Assembly (NCBI GenBank): GCA_022565595.1
Contig: JAIUML010000023.1
Span: 1-64,000, forward strand
DNA: 64,000 nucleotides
From: Saccharospirillum sp.
GTDB lineage: Bacteria > Pseudomonadota > Gammaproteobacteria > Pseudomonadales > Natronospirillaceae
Reading direction: 5' to 3'
Within the stretch, counting starts at the first letter, position 1; each line of letters starts with the position of its first letter. This document shows positions 18,237-27,253 of this stretch, piece by piece. Made by a program: the position numbers and the translations under genes. The notes beneath the pieces were generated by a model that ran no database searches, was not told the origin of the DNA, and saw nothing but the letters and a program-made list of their open reading frames with translations.

Positions 18237-19496
18237 TCACACCGGACTAATCTTCTTCTTTTTCGCCGAATCATGACGGGCCTGGCGCTCCACATCGATG
18301 TAACGGTCGGTAATGGCGCTGGAGCCGTGTCCGGCGTCGTCGCGTACATGCTCACGAGGCCGGAACTTGACGTCTTCGGAAATGCCAGTGTGGCGCAGCC
18401 AGTGAACAGTCGCCACTTGCAATGCCTCGGCTTCTTCCACTTCGCCCTGAGCGCGCAGGCGATCCACGGCTAGATCAAAACATTCCTGAACAATAAAGCG
18501 AATTTGCCGTGTGCTGGTAATGCCGCCTTTGCCTCGCACCTTGGGCACCAGAGGGGTGTTGTCGCCCGGAACAGGCAGAGGAGTCAGGCCCAGAAAGCCG
18601 CGAAATCGACGTAACGCGGTCAGCATTTCATCCGAAACCGACACATCCCGCTCCTTGTTGCCCTTGCCAACGGTGGTAAACCACCAGTTGCCATGGGCAT
18701 CCTGCCGAAAGTCCCCCATGCTCGGTTGCCAGCGATCGGATTCTGCGAGCTCGGAAATCCGCAGGTACATGCCAAAAAGACTGCTGACAATGAAGAGCGC
18801 GCGTTCATAGCGTTCCGGGTTGTCCGGAATCGCCTTTTCGATTGCATTGAGCACCTCATGCCATTGTGCCTCGGACAGGCGTCGAATGTTCTGCGGCCCC
18901 TGCCGCTTGCGCAGGAACTTGCCTTTCTGGCGAATCTGGGCAACAGGGTTAAGACCGACATACTCTTCCTGGATCAGATAATTGAAAAAGGTACTGAGCA
19001 CCGAGAAAATGGCCTGCAGAGCACTTTGGCTGACCTGATAGTCGTTATTGTTCGCCAACTGACCCTTTTTATGTTCACGTTTGGAGATTTTCGCTACAAA
19101 TGGGCGCCAATCCGGGTTGATGACTCGCTCTCCACCTCGATCGGTAAAGCGTGCAACACTCTTGGTACCAATCCAGCGCCGGGGTGGGTTCTGACAGAAC
19201 TCGATAAAGCTTTCGATGTGCTGTCGGCGAACCTCGTCGAGTGAAATGCCCTCCATAAACCAGCACCACTGCATAAAACGTTCGATTTCACGACGATAGG
19301 AGGCGAAAGTATCGGCACTTCCACGGTAGCTGTAGAGAAACTCGGTGCTGATCTGCAGATCACGGGTCACCGTCGGCTGATCGAGACGTGCCTGGTCAAG
19401 CAAGGCTTCTGCGGGTTGAACCGGCTGTCGAAAAGGGTTTTCCAACTGACTCAGATTGTCGAATATGGGTATTGCACTGGGTGAACTGACGGGCAC
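18237..19496 (-). CDS. Orphan tyrosine-type site-specific recombinase
   Basis: A 419-residue phage-integrase-family recombinase. The N-terminal SAM-like core-binding domain covers about residues 55-190. The catalytic domain shows Arg in YLRISEL, Lys in VGKGNKERD, HWLR (H365, R368), H390 (AGHGS) and nucleophile Y399 (DRYID), so it looks active. It is longer than XerC/XerD. No tRNA, excisionase gene, attachment repeat or other phage genes lie nearby, so it is not evidently the end of an island. It may be a resident recombinase of unknown target. Confidence 0.82.
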   Translation of the reverse strand: MPVSSPSAIPIFDNLSQLENPFRQPVQPAEALLDQARLDQPTVTRDLQISTEFLYSYRGSADTFASYRREIERFMQWCWFMEGISLDEVRRQHIESFIEFCQNPPRRWIGTKSVARFTDRGGERVINPDWRPFVAKISKREHKKGQLANNNDYQVSQSALQAIFSVLSTFFNYLIQEEYVGLNPVAQIRQKGKFLRKRQGPQNIRRLSEAQWHEVLNAIEKAIPDNPERYERALFIVSSLFGMYLRISELAESDRWQPSMGDFRQDAHGNWWFTTVGKGNKERDVSVSDEMLTALRRFRGFLGLTPLPVPGDNTPLVPKVRGKGGITSTRQIRFIVQECFDLAVDRLRAQGEVEEAEALQVATVHWLRHTGISEDVKFRPREHVRDDAGHGSSAITDRYIDVERQARHDSAKKKKISPV

Positions 19497-19510
19497 GTTT
19501 GGGCTCTCTG

Positions 19511-20191
19511 TCAGGGGTTGAAGGGCAGGCAGTCATCGACGGCCAACAGAACCAATGGGCCACCAGCGTAGGCACCGCAATCCAGATAAAGACTGTTGGC
19601 TTTGCGGGTAACGCCGTCGACAATGGTATGGCCATGAAACAGGCAGTCAACCCCGACAACGCCGTTTGGTGTCGACTGTTTCACCCGATCACGCCCCCAG
19701 AGCCAATCAGTCTGATGTTGCTGACTGGCAGTCAGCCTGTCTTGCCAATCCGGCAGGCTGTATTGTGCATGACAGATACCATAGAGACCCTTCTGATGGT
19801 GGACGGTCAGTGTCAGTGGCAAGGCATCCAGGCGAGAAGCCCAGCCCTGCAACACCTCTTCGGAACACTCGAGAGCCCAACTGCCGCCGTTACGAACCCA
19901 TAGGCTCCAGGCGGTGGGGGCACCTTTCAGCACCGCATCGATCATCATCTGCTCATGGTTGCCGCGAACCAGGTAGAACCAGGGCTCGTTCAGGAGTTCA
20001 AGGCACGCCAGGCTGTCTGGACCGCGATCGATCAGGTCGCCGACAGAAATCAGCCGGTCGGCATCAGGGTCAAATTGACAACCCACAAGCGCTTTTTCCA
20101 GAAGATTTCGGTGGCCGTGCAGGTCGGCCAAAATGAAATCTCGGCCCTGGGTGTTGGCGAGGAGTACCGGATGCATGCTGTCCTGTTTCAT
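19511..20191 (-). CDS. PrpA/ApaH-like metallophosphoesterase
   Basis: 226 residues with the calcineurin-type metallophosphatase motifs: DLHGHRNLL near the start, GDLIDRGPDS (about residue 47) and RGNHEQMM (about residue 75), then a later HGHT. This set matches bacterial serine/threonine protein phosphatases of the PrpA/PrpB type more than ApaH. Substrate is unknown. It lies head-to-tail with the recombinase gene, separated by 14 bp, and may be cotranscribed with it. Confidence 0.85.
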   Translation of the reverse strand: MKQDSMHPVLLANTQGRDFILADLHGHRNLLEKALVGCQFDPDADRLISVGDLIDRGPDSLACLELLNEPWFYLVRGNHEQMMIDAVLKGAPTAWSLWVRNGGSWALECSEEVLQGWASRLDALPLTLTVHHQKGLYGICHAQYSLPDWQDRLTASQQHQTDWLWGRDRVKQSTPNGVVGVDCLFHGHTIVDGVTRKANSLYLDCGAYAGGPLVLLAVDDCLPFNP

Positions 20192-20345
20192 ACTGGCATT
20201 ATGCGCGCCGGGGACGACCTTGTCATGCCACCTAAGTCAACTCAGCATCGCTATTCTGGCAGGAAGTGACCTTTGGGCACTGGGCCTGGTGCGCCCCCAG
20301 GAGTAGACTGCTCGGCATAACACAGACTCGGCAGGCATCCACATC

Positions 20346-21482
20346 TTGTACAAGAACACCCTCGCACAGATTCTTGAAGGCAGCCTGGGCTATGTGGCCT
20401 GGGCGCTGGTGTGTTACCTGACGCTCAGCAATGCCGCCAGCGCCAATGATGGGGCGCTGGTTCTGGGCGGCATCGTTCTCGCCTTGTTGCTCTACATTGT
20501 CGGCTTTTACTTCACTACGCGCGAACAGCAGTATGTGCGTATGGATCAGCGCAAACGCCAGCTATCTTTCCTGCTTCAAGCCCTGGCAGTGCTGGCCATT
20601 CGAACGCTGACTGACGCCGGGGTCATAACCATTCTGAGCGTCGCTCTGGCCGCCCAGTTGCCCTTTCTGATGTCACGCCTCAATGCACTTTTTGGCACCT
20701 TGATCCTGGTGCTGGTCGATTTTCTGTTCAACGTCTTGTTCTGGCATACAGCCGATGCGCTGATCTGGTCCGGCCTGGGTGCAGCCTTCCATTTCTTTGC
20801 CTTGATCATGAGCCAGAGAGTCATACAGGAGCAGGAAGCCAGGGACCAGATTACTGCTCTGAATCGCGAATTATTGGCGACTCAGGCCTTGCTCGAAGAA
20901 TCTGCCAAGCAGACCGAGCGCTTGCGCATCTCTCGAGACTTGCACGATGGCCTGGGCCACAACCTGACAGCACTCATTCTCAAGTTGCAATATCTGACGC
21001 ACACCACCGACGGCGATACCAAAACGCGTGTCAGCGAGGTGCACCAGTTGGCGCGCCTGCTGATGAGTGATGTGCGCAACACCGTACATGAAATGCGTGA
21101 TGACACCCGAATTCGTTTGCGTGAAGGCCTACAGGCCATGGTTTCCCAGGTGCCACGACTGGACATAGAGTTGCACATGGACCCCAACCTCACCGTAAAC
21201 CAGGTTGAATTGGCCGAAACCCTGTTTCGGTGCGTTCAGGAAGCCATTACCAACTCACTCAAACACGGCAACGCCAGCCAGATGCGCATTCAACTGGGTG
21301 AGCAGGATGGTGACATTACCCTGGAAATACGGGACAACGGCGGTTGCCCCATGGATTGGCGTGAAGGCGCCGGCCTCGGCGGTATGCGTGAACGCATAGA
21401 AGCGCTCAGCGGCCGACTCGATATTCTCACTCGGGAGGGGTTCCAATTGAGCATTCGTATTCCGCAACTGGAGGCACTATGA
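20346..21482 (+). CDS. NarL-family sensor histidine kinase (HisKA_3)
   Basis: About 378 residues from a TTG at 20346; no better upstream start is seen. The N-terminal region has about five membrane helices (to about residue 145) and no periplasmic sensor loop of note. A short coiled coil follows. The HisKA_3 dimerisation box RDLHDGLGHNLTALILKLQ has phospho-His 200. The HATPase domain shows EAITNSLKHG and IRDNGG; the C-terminal G box GLGGMRERI is intact. It overlaps its response regulator by 4 bp. Confidence 0.88.
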   Translation: MYKNTLAQILEGSLGYVAWALVCYLTLSNAASANDGALVLGGIVLALLLYIVGFYFTTREQQYVRMDQRKRQLSFLLQALAVLAIRTLTDAGVITILSVALAAQLPFLMSRLNALFGTLILVLVDFLFNVLFWHTADALIWSGLGAAFHFFALIMSQRVIQEQEARDQITALNRELLATQALLEESAKQTERLRISRDLHDGLGHNLTALILKLQYLTHTTDGDTKTRVSEVHQLARLLMSDVRNTVHEMRDDTRIRLREGLQAMVSQVPRLDIELHMDPNLTVNQVELAETLFRCVQEAITNSLKHGNASQMRIQLGEQDGDITLEIRDNGGCPMDWREGAGLGGMRERIEALSGRLDILTREGFQLSIRIPQLEAL

Positions 21483-22138
21483 AAACGTCCATCAAAGTCA
21501 TGCTGGTTGACGACCAGAACCTGGTGCGTGAAGGCATCAAGTCGCTGCTGCAATTGGCGGGACATATCGACATCGTTGGGGAAGCCAGCGATGGTGAAGA
21601 GGCGCTGGCCATCTTACCGGATTGCCAACCCGATGTGGTGCTGATGGACATTCGTATGCCCAAACTCAACGGCATTGAAGCCCTGAAGCAGATGAAAGGG
21701 CGGGGCATCGATACACCGGTGATCATCTTGACGACCTTCGATGATCACGAACTGGTGCTGAATGGCATCAGTGCGGGCGCCAGGGGGTTTCTACTAAAGG
21801 ATGTTTCTCTGGAGAGCCTGGTCGAAGCCATTGAAACCGTGAATCAGGGCGAAACCCTGTTGCAACCGGCCATTACCGAACGCGTCATGAAGGGCTTTTC
21901 CGAATTGCGCGCTGATGATGGCCAAAGCCAGCAGGAACCATTAATGGAACCCTTAACGGCAAGGGAGATCGAAATCCTCCGGTTGATGGCTGGCGGTTAC
22001 AGCAATAAGGAGATCTCTCGCGCCATTTTCAAGTCCGAGGGCACCATCAAGAACCATGTCTCCAACATCCTCGCCAAGATGAATGTGAGGGACAGAACCA
22101 GGGCCGTACTCAAGGCACTTGAGCTCGGCGTGATATGA
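21479..22138 (+). CDS. NarL/FixJ-type response regulator
   Basis: 219 residues: a receiver domain with DD at 11-12, phospho-acceptor D57 (VVLMDIRMP) and the conserved Lys in LLKDVS. A C-terminal LuxR-type helix-turn-helix follows (LTAREIEILRLMAGGYSNKEIS, then SEGTIKNHVSNILAK). It overlaps the kinase gene (ATGA) and is its cognate partner. The output genes are not identifiable from the sequence. Confidence 0.92.
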   Translation: MKTSIKVMLVDDQNLVREGIKSLLQLAGHIDIVGEASDGEEALAILPDCQPDVVLMDIRMPKLNGIEALKQMKGRGIDTPVIILTTFDDHELVLNGISAGARGFLLKDVSLESLVEAIETVNQGETLLQPAITERVMKGFSELRADDGQSQQEPLMEPLTAREIEILRLMAGGYSNKEISRAIFKSEGTIKNHVSNILAKMNVRDRTRAVLKALELGVI

Positions 22139-22218
22139 CAGTTCCCGCAGGCATTGGCTTGCGTTCACTTACGTTCAGCGCTAATCTGGCAGCATAATAG
22201 CTACCGTGTAGACATTAT

Positions 22219-22929
22219 ATGCCCCGCCCACGCTACAAAATCCGCCCGGAAGACTGGTTCGACGTATTAGACTGGGTGGAGTATCAGCTCAAACAGCCCG
22301 ACTGGCTGACCGACCCGGAACACCCTGTTCACGAACAGGGCATCACCAATCTGGCCCAACGTATAGAACAACTGCGTCTGGTGTCGACTCCCACCTACCC
22401 GGATTGCGGCCTGTTGCAACGGCTGTTGAACGACTGTCTGCCCAGGTACGATTGGGACAAACTCAGGAAGAGCCTTTCAGCAAGGCGCCGTCGGCGACGC
22501 GAAAGACGGACTCGGCAAGCGCCTGTCAACCTGACCCTGACACCGGACGCCCATCACTGGATGAAACAGCTGGTCAGGGCAGGGGGCTTCGCTACGCTAA
22601 GCGATGCACTGGAATCGACCTTGCCTGATCTGGTGGCGGCACTGGAAAGCCAGGCTCGAGAAGCGCGCTACCAGGATCTGGCTACCATACTGGACCAATA
22701 CGATTCTGCAGCACTGTGCCGTGCAGTAGAGTTCTACCTTGAGCAGACCTCGGAACACCGCAGCCTGGCGACGGCCTGTCGCATCGCTTACCAGTGGTAT
22801 CTCGGTGCACCAGACGCTCACAAGGAAGGCTTGCTCCGGGAGCGTTTTCTGGAAGACCTGGTCTGGAACGAAACGCACCTGGGTTGGTCCGTGGCGGCTT
22901 TTATGAGTGATCTTGAACAGGATCTATAA
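22219..22929 (+). CDS. MatP-like ribbon-helix-helix protein (tentative)
   Basis: 236 residues, no membrane segment. The middle part resembles E. coli MatP, which organises the Ter macrodomain. A helix ends in LRKSLSARRRRRRERR (compare MatP's run before IRARRKRH). A ribbon-helix-helix-like strand and helices follow: VNLTLTPDAHHWMKQLV, then TLSDALESTL. The C-terminal about 80 residues have no counterpart in E. coli MatP. The comparison is from memory, so the call is provisional; an unrelated RHH DNA-binding protein is the alternative. It is convergent with the permease gene. Confidence 0.5.
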   Translation: MPRPRYKIRPEDWFDVLDWVEYQLKQPDWLTDPEHPVHEQGITNLAQRIEQLRLVSTPTYPDCGLLQRLLNDCLPRYDWDKLRKSLSARRRRRRERRTRQAPVNLTLTPDAHHWMKQLVRAGGFATLSDALESTLPDLVAALESQAREARYQDLATILDQYDSAALCRAVEFYLEQTSEHRSLATACRIAYQWYLGAPDAHKEGLLRERFLEDLVWNETHLGWSVAAFMSDLEQDL

Positions 22930-22937
22930 AGGACAGG

Positions 22938-24704
22938 CTACAGGAAATATTTCAACCAGATCACCAGAATCGTCACAGCGCCAATAAAGATATTCATCGG
23001 AATGCCCACCTTCAAAAAGTCCGAGAACCGGTAGTTTCCCGGCCCGAACACCATCAGATTGGTCTGATAGCCCAGCGGCGTGGCAAAGCTTGCCGAGGCT
23101 GCCATCATCACCGCCAGAATGTAGGGCTCCGGCGGCAGGTTCGCGGCCTGGGTGATGCTCAGAATAATGGGCAGCATGACTACCGCCGCAGCGTTGTTGG
23201 TGATCAGTTCCGTCATTAATGAAACGGAAATATACACCAGTATCAGGGTGAGCAGGGCATAGCCATTGCTCTGGCTAACCAGGCTTTGTGCAAGCCAGTT
23301 GGCGGCTCCGGTGACCACCAGCGCATTGCCCAGAGCGAAAGAGGCAGCGATGGTCAGGATCACCGGCAGGTTCAGGCTTTTTTGCGCCTGGTTGATGGTG
23401 GTGCAACCGGTTGCCATCATCAGGGCTGCGCCCAACAGTGCCGCATTCAGCATACTCAGCCAGCCTAGCGCCGCCGTCAGCACCAGACCACCCAGTATAC
23501 CCCAGGCCAGCCATGCCTTGTCGTGACGGGGGCGCTCGGTTTCCAGATCGTTGATCAGCAGAAAGTCTTTCACATAGCGCTGGCGACTGACAAAGGCCGG
23601 GCGCGCTTCCAGTAGCAAAACATCCCCAGCCAACAGCCGAATGTTACCCAGATTGCCCGAAACCCGCTCGCCGCCGCGCGCAACGGCCAGAACGACGGCC
23701 CCAAAACGATCACGGAAACGGGCATCCCTTATGGTACTGCCAATGACATCGGATTGAGGCGAGATGGCCGCTTCGACCAGGCAACGCTCGGCTCGGTATT
23801 GATCCATGGCGGGCTCGTTGTCATGCGTCGAAGGTACGATGCCCTGTATTCGCAACAGGTCGGAAATGGCCTGGGTTTCACCGGCGAAGACGAGCCGATC
23901 GCCAGCGCACAGTTTCTCTTCGGATGGAACTGCGGTAACCAGGGTATCGCCCCGCTCAATTTCCACCAGATAGAGCTGATCAAGCGCTCTGAGGCCCGCC
24001 TCCTCGACGGTTTTACCGACCAGAGGCCCCTTGTCATCGATCATCACTTCCAGAGTGAACTCTCGCAGGGAGCCAAACTTCTTGGCGTCGGGTCGATCCG
24101 GCAAAAAACCTGGCATCACCAACAGGATGGCCGCCAGGCCAGCAACCGCAACGGGGAAACCTATGGCCGTAATGGCAAAGATGGAGAACCCTTCATTGCC
24201 GGTTAACACCTGGTACTGACCATTGACGATCAGGTTGGTACTGGTCCCGATCAGCGTCAAAGTGCCGCCGAGAATGGCCGCATAGCTCAACGGGATCATC
24301 AAACGAGATGGGGCCACACCAATGCGGCGAGACCAGGCGTGCACGGCAGGAATCATGGTGGCCACAACAGGCGTATTGTTCAGAAAACCACTGAGCAGGG
24401 CGACTGGCAAGGTGATACGAGCCTGGGCACCGCGTACCGTTTTTGGCTGACGCAGCAGGTATTTTACCAGCAGATCCACACCCCCGGAGTGATGGATACC
24501 AGAAGCCACGACAAAAAGCGCCACAACGGTCATTAAACCGGGGTTGCTGAACCCCGCCAGAGCTTCTTCCGGCGCCAACAACCCACTGGCGCTGAGAATG
24601 ACCATCACACCCAGCATGACCCAATGCGGGCCAGAACGCCCGAAACTCATAAGCAATAGCGCTGACAGCGCCAACGCCAGGACAAACCAGCCTTGCCAAT
24701 CCAT
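22938..24704 (-). CDS. SLC13-family permease with TrkA-C domains
   Basis: About 588 residues from the ATG at 24704, which starts directly into the first membrane helix (WFVLALALSALLLMSFG). A TTG at 24758 would add 18 residues. About 10-12 membrane helices of the CitMHS/DASS type flank a cytoplasmic insert (about residues 205-370). The insert has two RCK_C/TrkA-C modules (GKTVEEAGLRALDQLYLVEI and GSTIRDARFRDRFGAVVLAV). SLC13-like hallmarks are SGFLNNTPVVATMIP and ELITNNAAAVVMLPI. Substrate could be a dicarboxylate, sulfate or another anion; the sequence does not decide. Confidence 0.85.
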   Translation of the reverse strand: MDWQGWFVLALALSALLLMSFGRSGPHWVMLGVMVILSASGLLAPEEALAGFSNPGLMTVVALFVVASGIHHSGGVDLLVKYLLRQPKTVRGAQARITLPVALLSGFLNNTPVVATMIPAVHAWSRRIGVAPSRLMIPLSYAAILGGTLTLIGTSTNLIVNGQYQVLTGNEGFSIFAITAIGFPVAVAGLAAILLVMPGFLPDRPDAKKFGSLREFTLEVMIDDKGPLVGKTVEEAGLRALDQLYLVEIERGDTLVTAVPSEEKLCAGDRLVFAGETQAISDLLRIQGIVPSTHDNEPAMDQYRAERCLVEAAISPQSDVIGSTIRDARFRDRFGAVVLAVARGGERVSGNLGNIRLLAGDVLLLEARPAFVSRQRYVKDFLLINDLETERPRHDKAWLAWGILGGLVLTAALGWLSMLNAALLGAALMMATGCTTINQAQKSLNLPVILTIAASFALGNALVVTGAANWLAQSLVSQSNGYALLTLILVYISVSLMTELITNNAAAVVMLPIILSITQAANLPPEPYILAVMMAASASFATPLGYQTNLMVFGPGNYRFSDFLKVGIPMNIFIGAVTILVIWLKYFL

Positions 24705-24827
24705 TCGATCTGCTCGTAACCATTCGGGCGAACAGAGTACGCTAAAATCATCCTTCAATTAACGAATATAAAATGATTAATCTAGATCATACAGAAATAT
24801 GAGGGCCGAGTAACAGGGAGGCAGGGT

Positions 24828-25580
24828 CTATCCCGTCGATACGGGCTTCAATACAAGAGGCTCCGCCTCTTCCAGAGCTTCGAACTCTGGTTCATTGACG
24901 GCAACGGCCTCCATGCTTTGTCGCACCTGATTCAGTGCAAACAGATGGCTAAAGTCGCTGTGGGGTCTGGTTGAATCCATCCATGGCGTCAATTCCTCAG
25001 GCTGAATGATCAGCGGGAAAGACTTGTGATGCACATCAAGAAAGGCCGGGTGAGGGGGCAGGGTGATGATGCCAACCGACGCTCGCGGCTGCTGTTCTTC
25101 ATCCAGCCAGTGTTTGCACAACGCACCGAAATACAGCAGGTGGCCTGGTTGCGACACCAGAAAGCGTTGTTTGGCGATGGGTCTGGGCGGTTTGGAACGC
25201 TCAGCTTCGGTGAGCGCCGAGTACAGGCGTCCACCCGAATAGATCGGCTGCCACTCGAAAAAGCCTTCGGCGGCGACAATAGCACGGTAGCTTCTGGGTG
25301 GAATGCGGTGCAGTTTGGACGTCAGGATATGATCCGAGCGACAGTTGAAGGTCGCCCAGCGCGTATCCGGTTTCAGCGTATTGGCATCCAGCTTCAACCA
25401 CCAGGTGGCGGGCATCAGCCTCAATCCAGAACGAGTCGGCACCAGGGTCAGCACTGGGTCCGTAGGCCTCAGCTCTCGTTTGGTGAGTATCTTGCGGATG
25501 TCAGCTTCTTCATAGCCACTGATCTCCAGCAAAGGCTCCAGTAACGGAAAGTCGGATACATTGAAAATGGCGCCACACAT
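24828..25580 (-). CDS. SOS response-associated peptidase/HMCES-like (YedK) DNA-crosslink enzyme
   Basis: 250 residues. The start is set at 25580 and not at the in-frame ATG at 25598. The family needs Cys at position 2, exposed after Met removal, to form a thiazolidine crosslink with abasic sites in single-stranded DNA. The residues that make this chemistry are present: Cys2, Asn in TFNCRSD, Glu in EGFFEW and His in LDVHHKSFP. Position 4 is Ala (MCGA) where most relatives have Arg. No LexA box was seen upstream. Confidence 0.82.
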   Translation of the reverse strand: MCGAIFNVSDFPLLEPLLEISGYEEADIRKILTKRELRPTDPVLTLVPTRSGLRLMPATWWLKLDANTLKPDTRWATFNCRSDHILTSKLHRIPPRSYRAIVAAEGFFEWQPIYSGGRLYSALTEAERSKPPRPIAKQRFLVSQPGHLLYFGALCKHWLDEEQQPRASVGIITLPPHPAFLDVHHKSFPLIIQPEELTPWMDSTRPHSDFSHLFALNQVRQSMEAVAVNEPEFEALEEAEPLVLKPVSTG

Positions 25581-25678
25581 AAGTCGCTTTGCTTGCATTC
25601 CATTCGAGTTTTGGTAAGCCTAGCAGCATGGCATAACGCTTACCAACCCGGTTCAAGGTCGTAACAGGAGCAACATCA

Positions 25679-26230
25679 GTGATTAGCAGCAAGGAGCTGA
25701 CGAACAATTGTCTATATCTGGTGTTGGCAACGGCACTGGCAGGTTGCGGTTCAAACAATGAAAACGCAGCGACGGACCCTGATCAAGCGCCCGGACCACA
25801 GCAGGAGCATCCTGAATCGGTATTACAGGCCACTATGACACCCAAGCCCGATACAGGGCGCTGGTATACCAATGCTATGGTTGAAGAAGGCAAAGCCACC
25901 TTCGCGCAGTACTGCGCCGCCTGTCATGGCGACCGCGCTCAAGCGACCCCGGACTGGAAAACACTGGACGAGAACGGCAATTATCCGCCGCCACCTTTGG
26001 ATGGCACCGCCCATGCCTGGCATCATCCGTTGGCTGACCTGGAAATGGTCATCAAACAAGGCGGCGCGCCGTTCGGTGGTGTCATGCCTGGGTGGGAATC
26101 GGTTTTGTCGGATCAGGACATCGTCAAAGTCATTGCCAGTTTCCAGAGTTACTGGAGTGATGAGATCTACGAGATGTGGCTCGAGCGAGAAAAGCTGTAT
26201 CGAGAGTATCGGATGGGAGAACAGGATTAG
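25679..26230 (+). CDS. Cytochrome c lipoprotein (class I, single haem)
   Basis: 183 residues from a GTG at 25679, with AGGAG 8 bp upstream. A signal peptide ends in the lipobox LAGC (C23), so it is probably lipid-anchored. The single haem motif CAACH is at 79-83, with the likely axial Met136 in GGVMPGW. Family comparison suggests a small monohaem c-type cytochrome acting in periplasmic electron transfer; the partner is not encoded nearby. A strong hairpin follows. Confidence 0.85.
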   Translation: MISSKELTNNCLYLVLATALAGCGSNNENAATDPDQAPGPQQEHPESVLQATMTPKPDTGRWYTNAMVEEGKATFAQYCAACHGDRAQATPDWKTLDENGNYPPPPLDGTAHAWHHPLADLEMVIKQGGAPFGGVMPGWESVLSDQDIVKVIASFQSYWSDEIYEMWLEREKLYREYRMGEQD

Positions 26231-26269
26231 AGCGCGAGTTGGCTAAACAGACCCTATGATCTGGCCCAA

Positions 26270-26309
26270 CACACTATTTCCTGTAATAAAGATTACAGGA
26301 AATAGTGTG
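26270..26309. terminator. Perfect 18-bp hairpin after the cytochrome gene
   Basis: The 18-nt arm CACACTATTTCCTGTAAT is repeated as its exact reverse complement with a 4-nt loop AAAG. It lacks a T-run right after the stem. It may terminate, or protect mRNA ends. Confidence 0.6.
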
Positions 26310-26312
26310 GGT

Positions 26313-26329
26313 GGCTAGATAGCCCTTTT
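26313..26329 (+). terminator. Short hairpin plus T-run after the cytochrome gene
   Basis: GGCTA-GA-TAGCC followed by CTTTT. It sits 3 bp behind the large hairpin and may be the actual release site. The stem is short. Confidence 0.4.
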
Positions 26330-26427
26330 ATAGATCCAGGGCCCCACCGGATTAGGTGTGGTATTTTCCAGTCAAGTCTGACAAAACTGATATCCTTCCT
26401 TTGCCATCAACCAAACAAGGAAACTCC

Positions 26428-27240
26428 ATGTCATCTTCACCTGGCCTTGGTGTGCTTGCTGAATGGGTGGTTGCTCATCTGGAAAGCACTCTGGAGCATC
26501 AGCCGGAATACAGTGTGCTGCGCACACCTGCAAGCCCGAGCTACTATTTTGGTAACGCCCTGGCCTTGCATGGGTCGCTGGAAACCAGGGACAGGGTCGG
26601 CTGGGAGGCCGAATTCAGGGCGGTTTTTCCCGATCAGGCTGTCACTCGCCACCGAACCTTTATCTGGACACCGACGCATTCAACGGCTGAGGCAGAGTGT
26701 CGTCAGACCTTCGAAGATGTCGGCTATAAATTCAATGAAACCCATGTGCTTACCCTGCCCCCTGGCCAGACAATCAGGCCGCTGGAGGTCCAGAAAGGCT
26801 TCGATATTAGGCCCCTGTCCGGTTCGGACCATTGGCAACAGTGGCTGGAGATGGAATTGGTCGGTCGCGAGCCGGGCCATGCTGAAGAGGATTATCGGCT
26901 CTATCTGGAGACTCGCCAGCACAACTACAGAGCGCTGGAAGCAGCCGGCCATGGGCAATTCCTGGGTGCCTTTGCCGGCCATCTATTAATTGGCGCTGCC
27001 GGCATCTACCATTATCAGCGTCTGGCTCGGTTTCAGTACGTTCGGGTGATTGGCGGCTGGCAAGGCCGTGGTATTGCCAAGCAACTGTTGGCGCAGTTGT
27101 CGAACTGGGTAAAACCCCATGCGGATACGCAGATCATCCTGGCCGATGCCAATTACCATGCGACTCAGCTCTATCAGAATCTGGGGTTTGGCGTGACCGA
27201 GCACGAGGCGTCACTCTGTTGGTGGCCCAAGGACGAATGA
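26428..27240 (+). CDS. GNAT family N-acetyltransferase
   Basis: 270 residues from the ATG at 26428, chosen because AAGGAAA lies just upstream; an in-frame start at 26356 would add 24 residues without a ribosome site. The C-terminal half shows the acetyl-CoA fold: LIGAAGIYHYQRLARFQYVRVIGGWQGRGIAKQLL, with the pyrophosphate-binding GGWQGRGIA, and a final LYQNLGFGVTEH. The N-terminal half is less similar to anything I know. Substrate is unknown. Confidence 0.75.
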   Translation: MSSSPGLGVLAEWVVAHLESTLEHQPEYSVLRTPASPSYYFGNALALHGSLETRDRVGWEAEFRAVFPDQAVTRHRTFIWTPTHSTAEAECRQTFEDVGYKFNETHVLTLPPGQTIRPLEVQKGFDIRPLSGSDHWQQWLEMELVGREPGHAEEDYRLYLETRQHNYRALEAAGHGQFLGAFAGHLLIGAAGIYHYQRLARFQYVRVIGGWQGRGIAKQLLAQLSNWVKPHADTQIILADANYHATQLYQNLGFGVTEHEASLCWWPKDE

Positions 27241-27253
27241 CCGAGGGCGCCAC

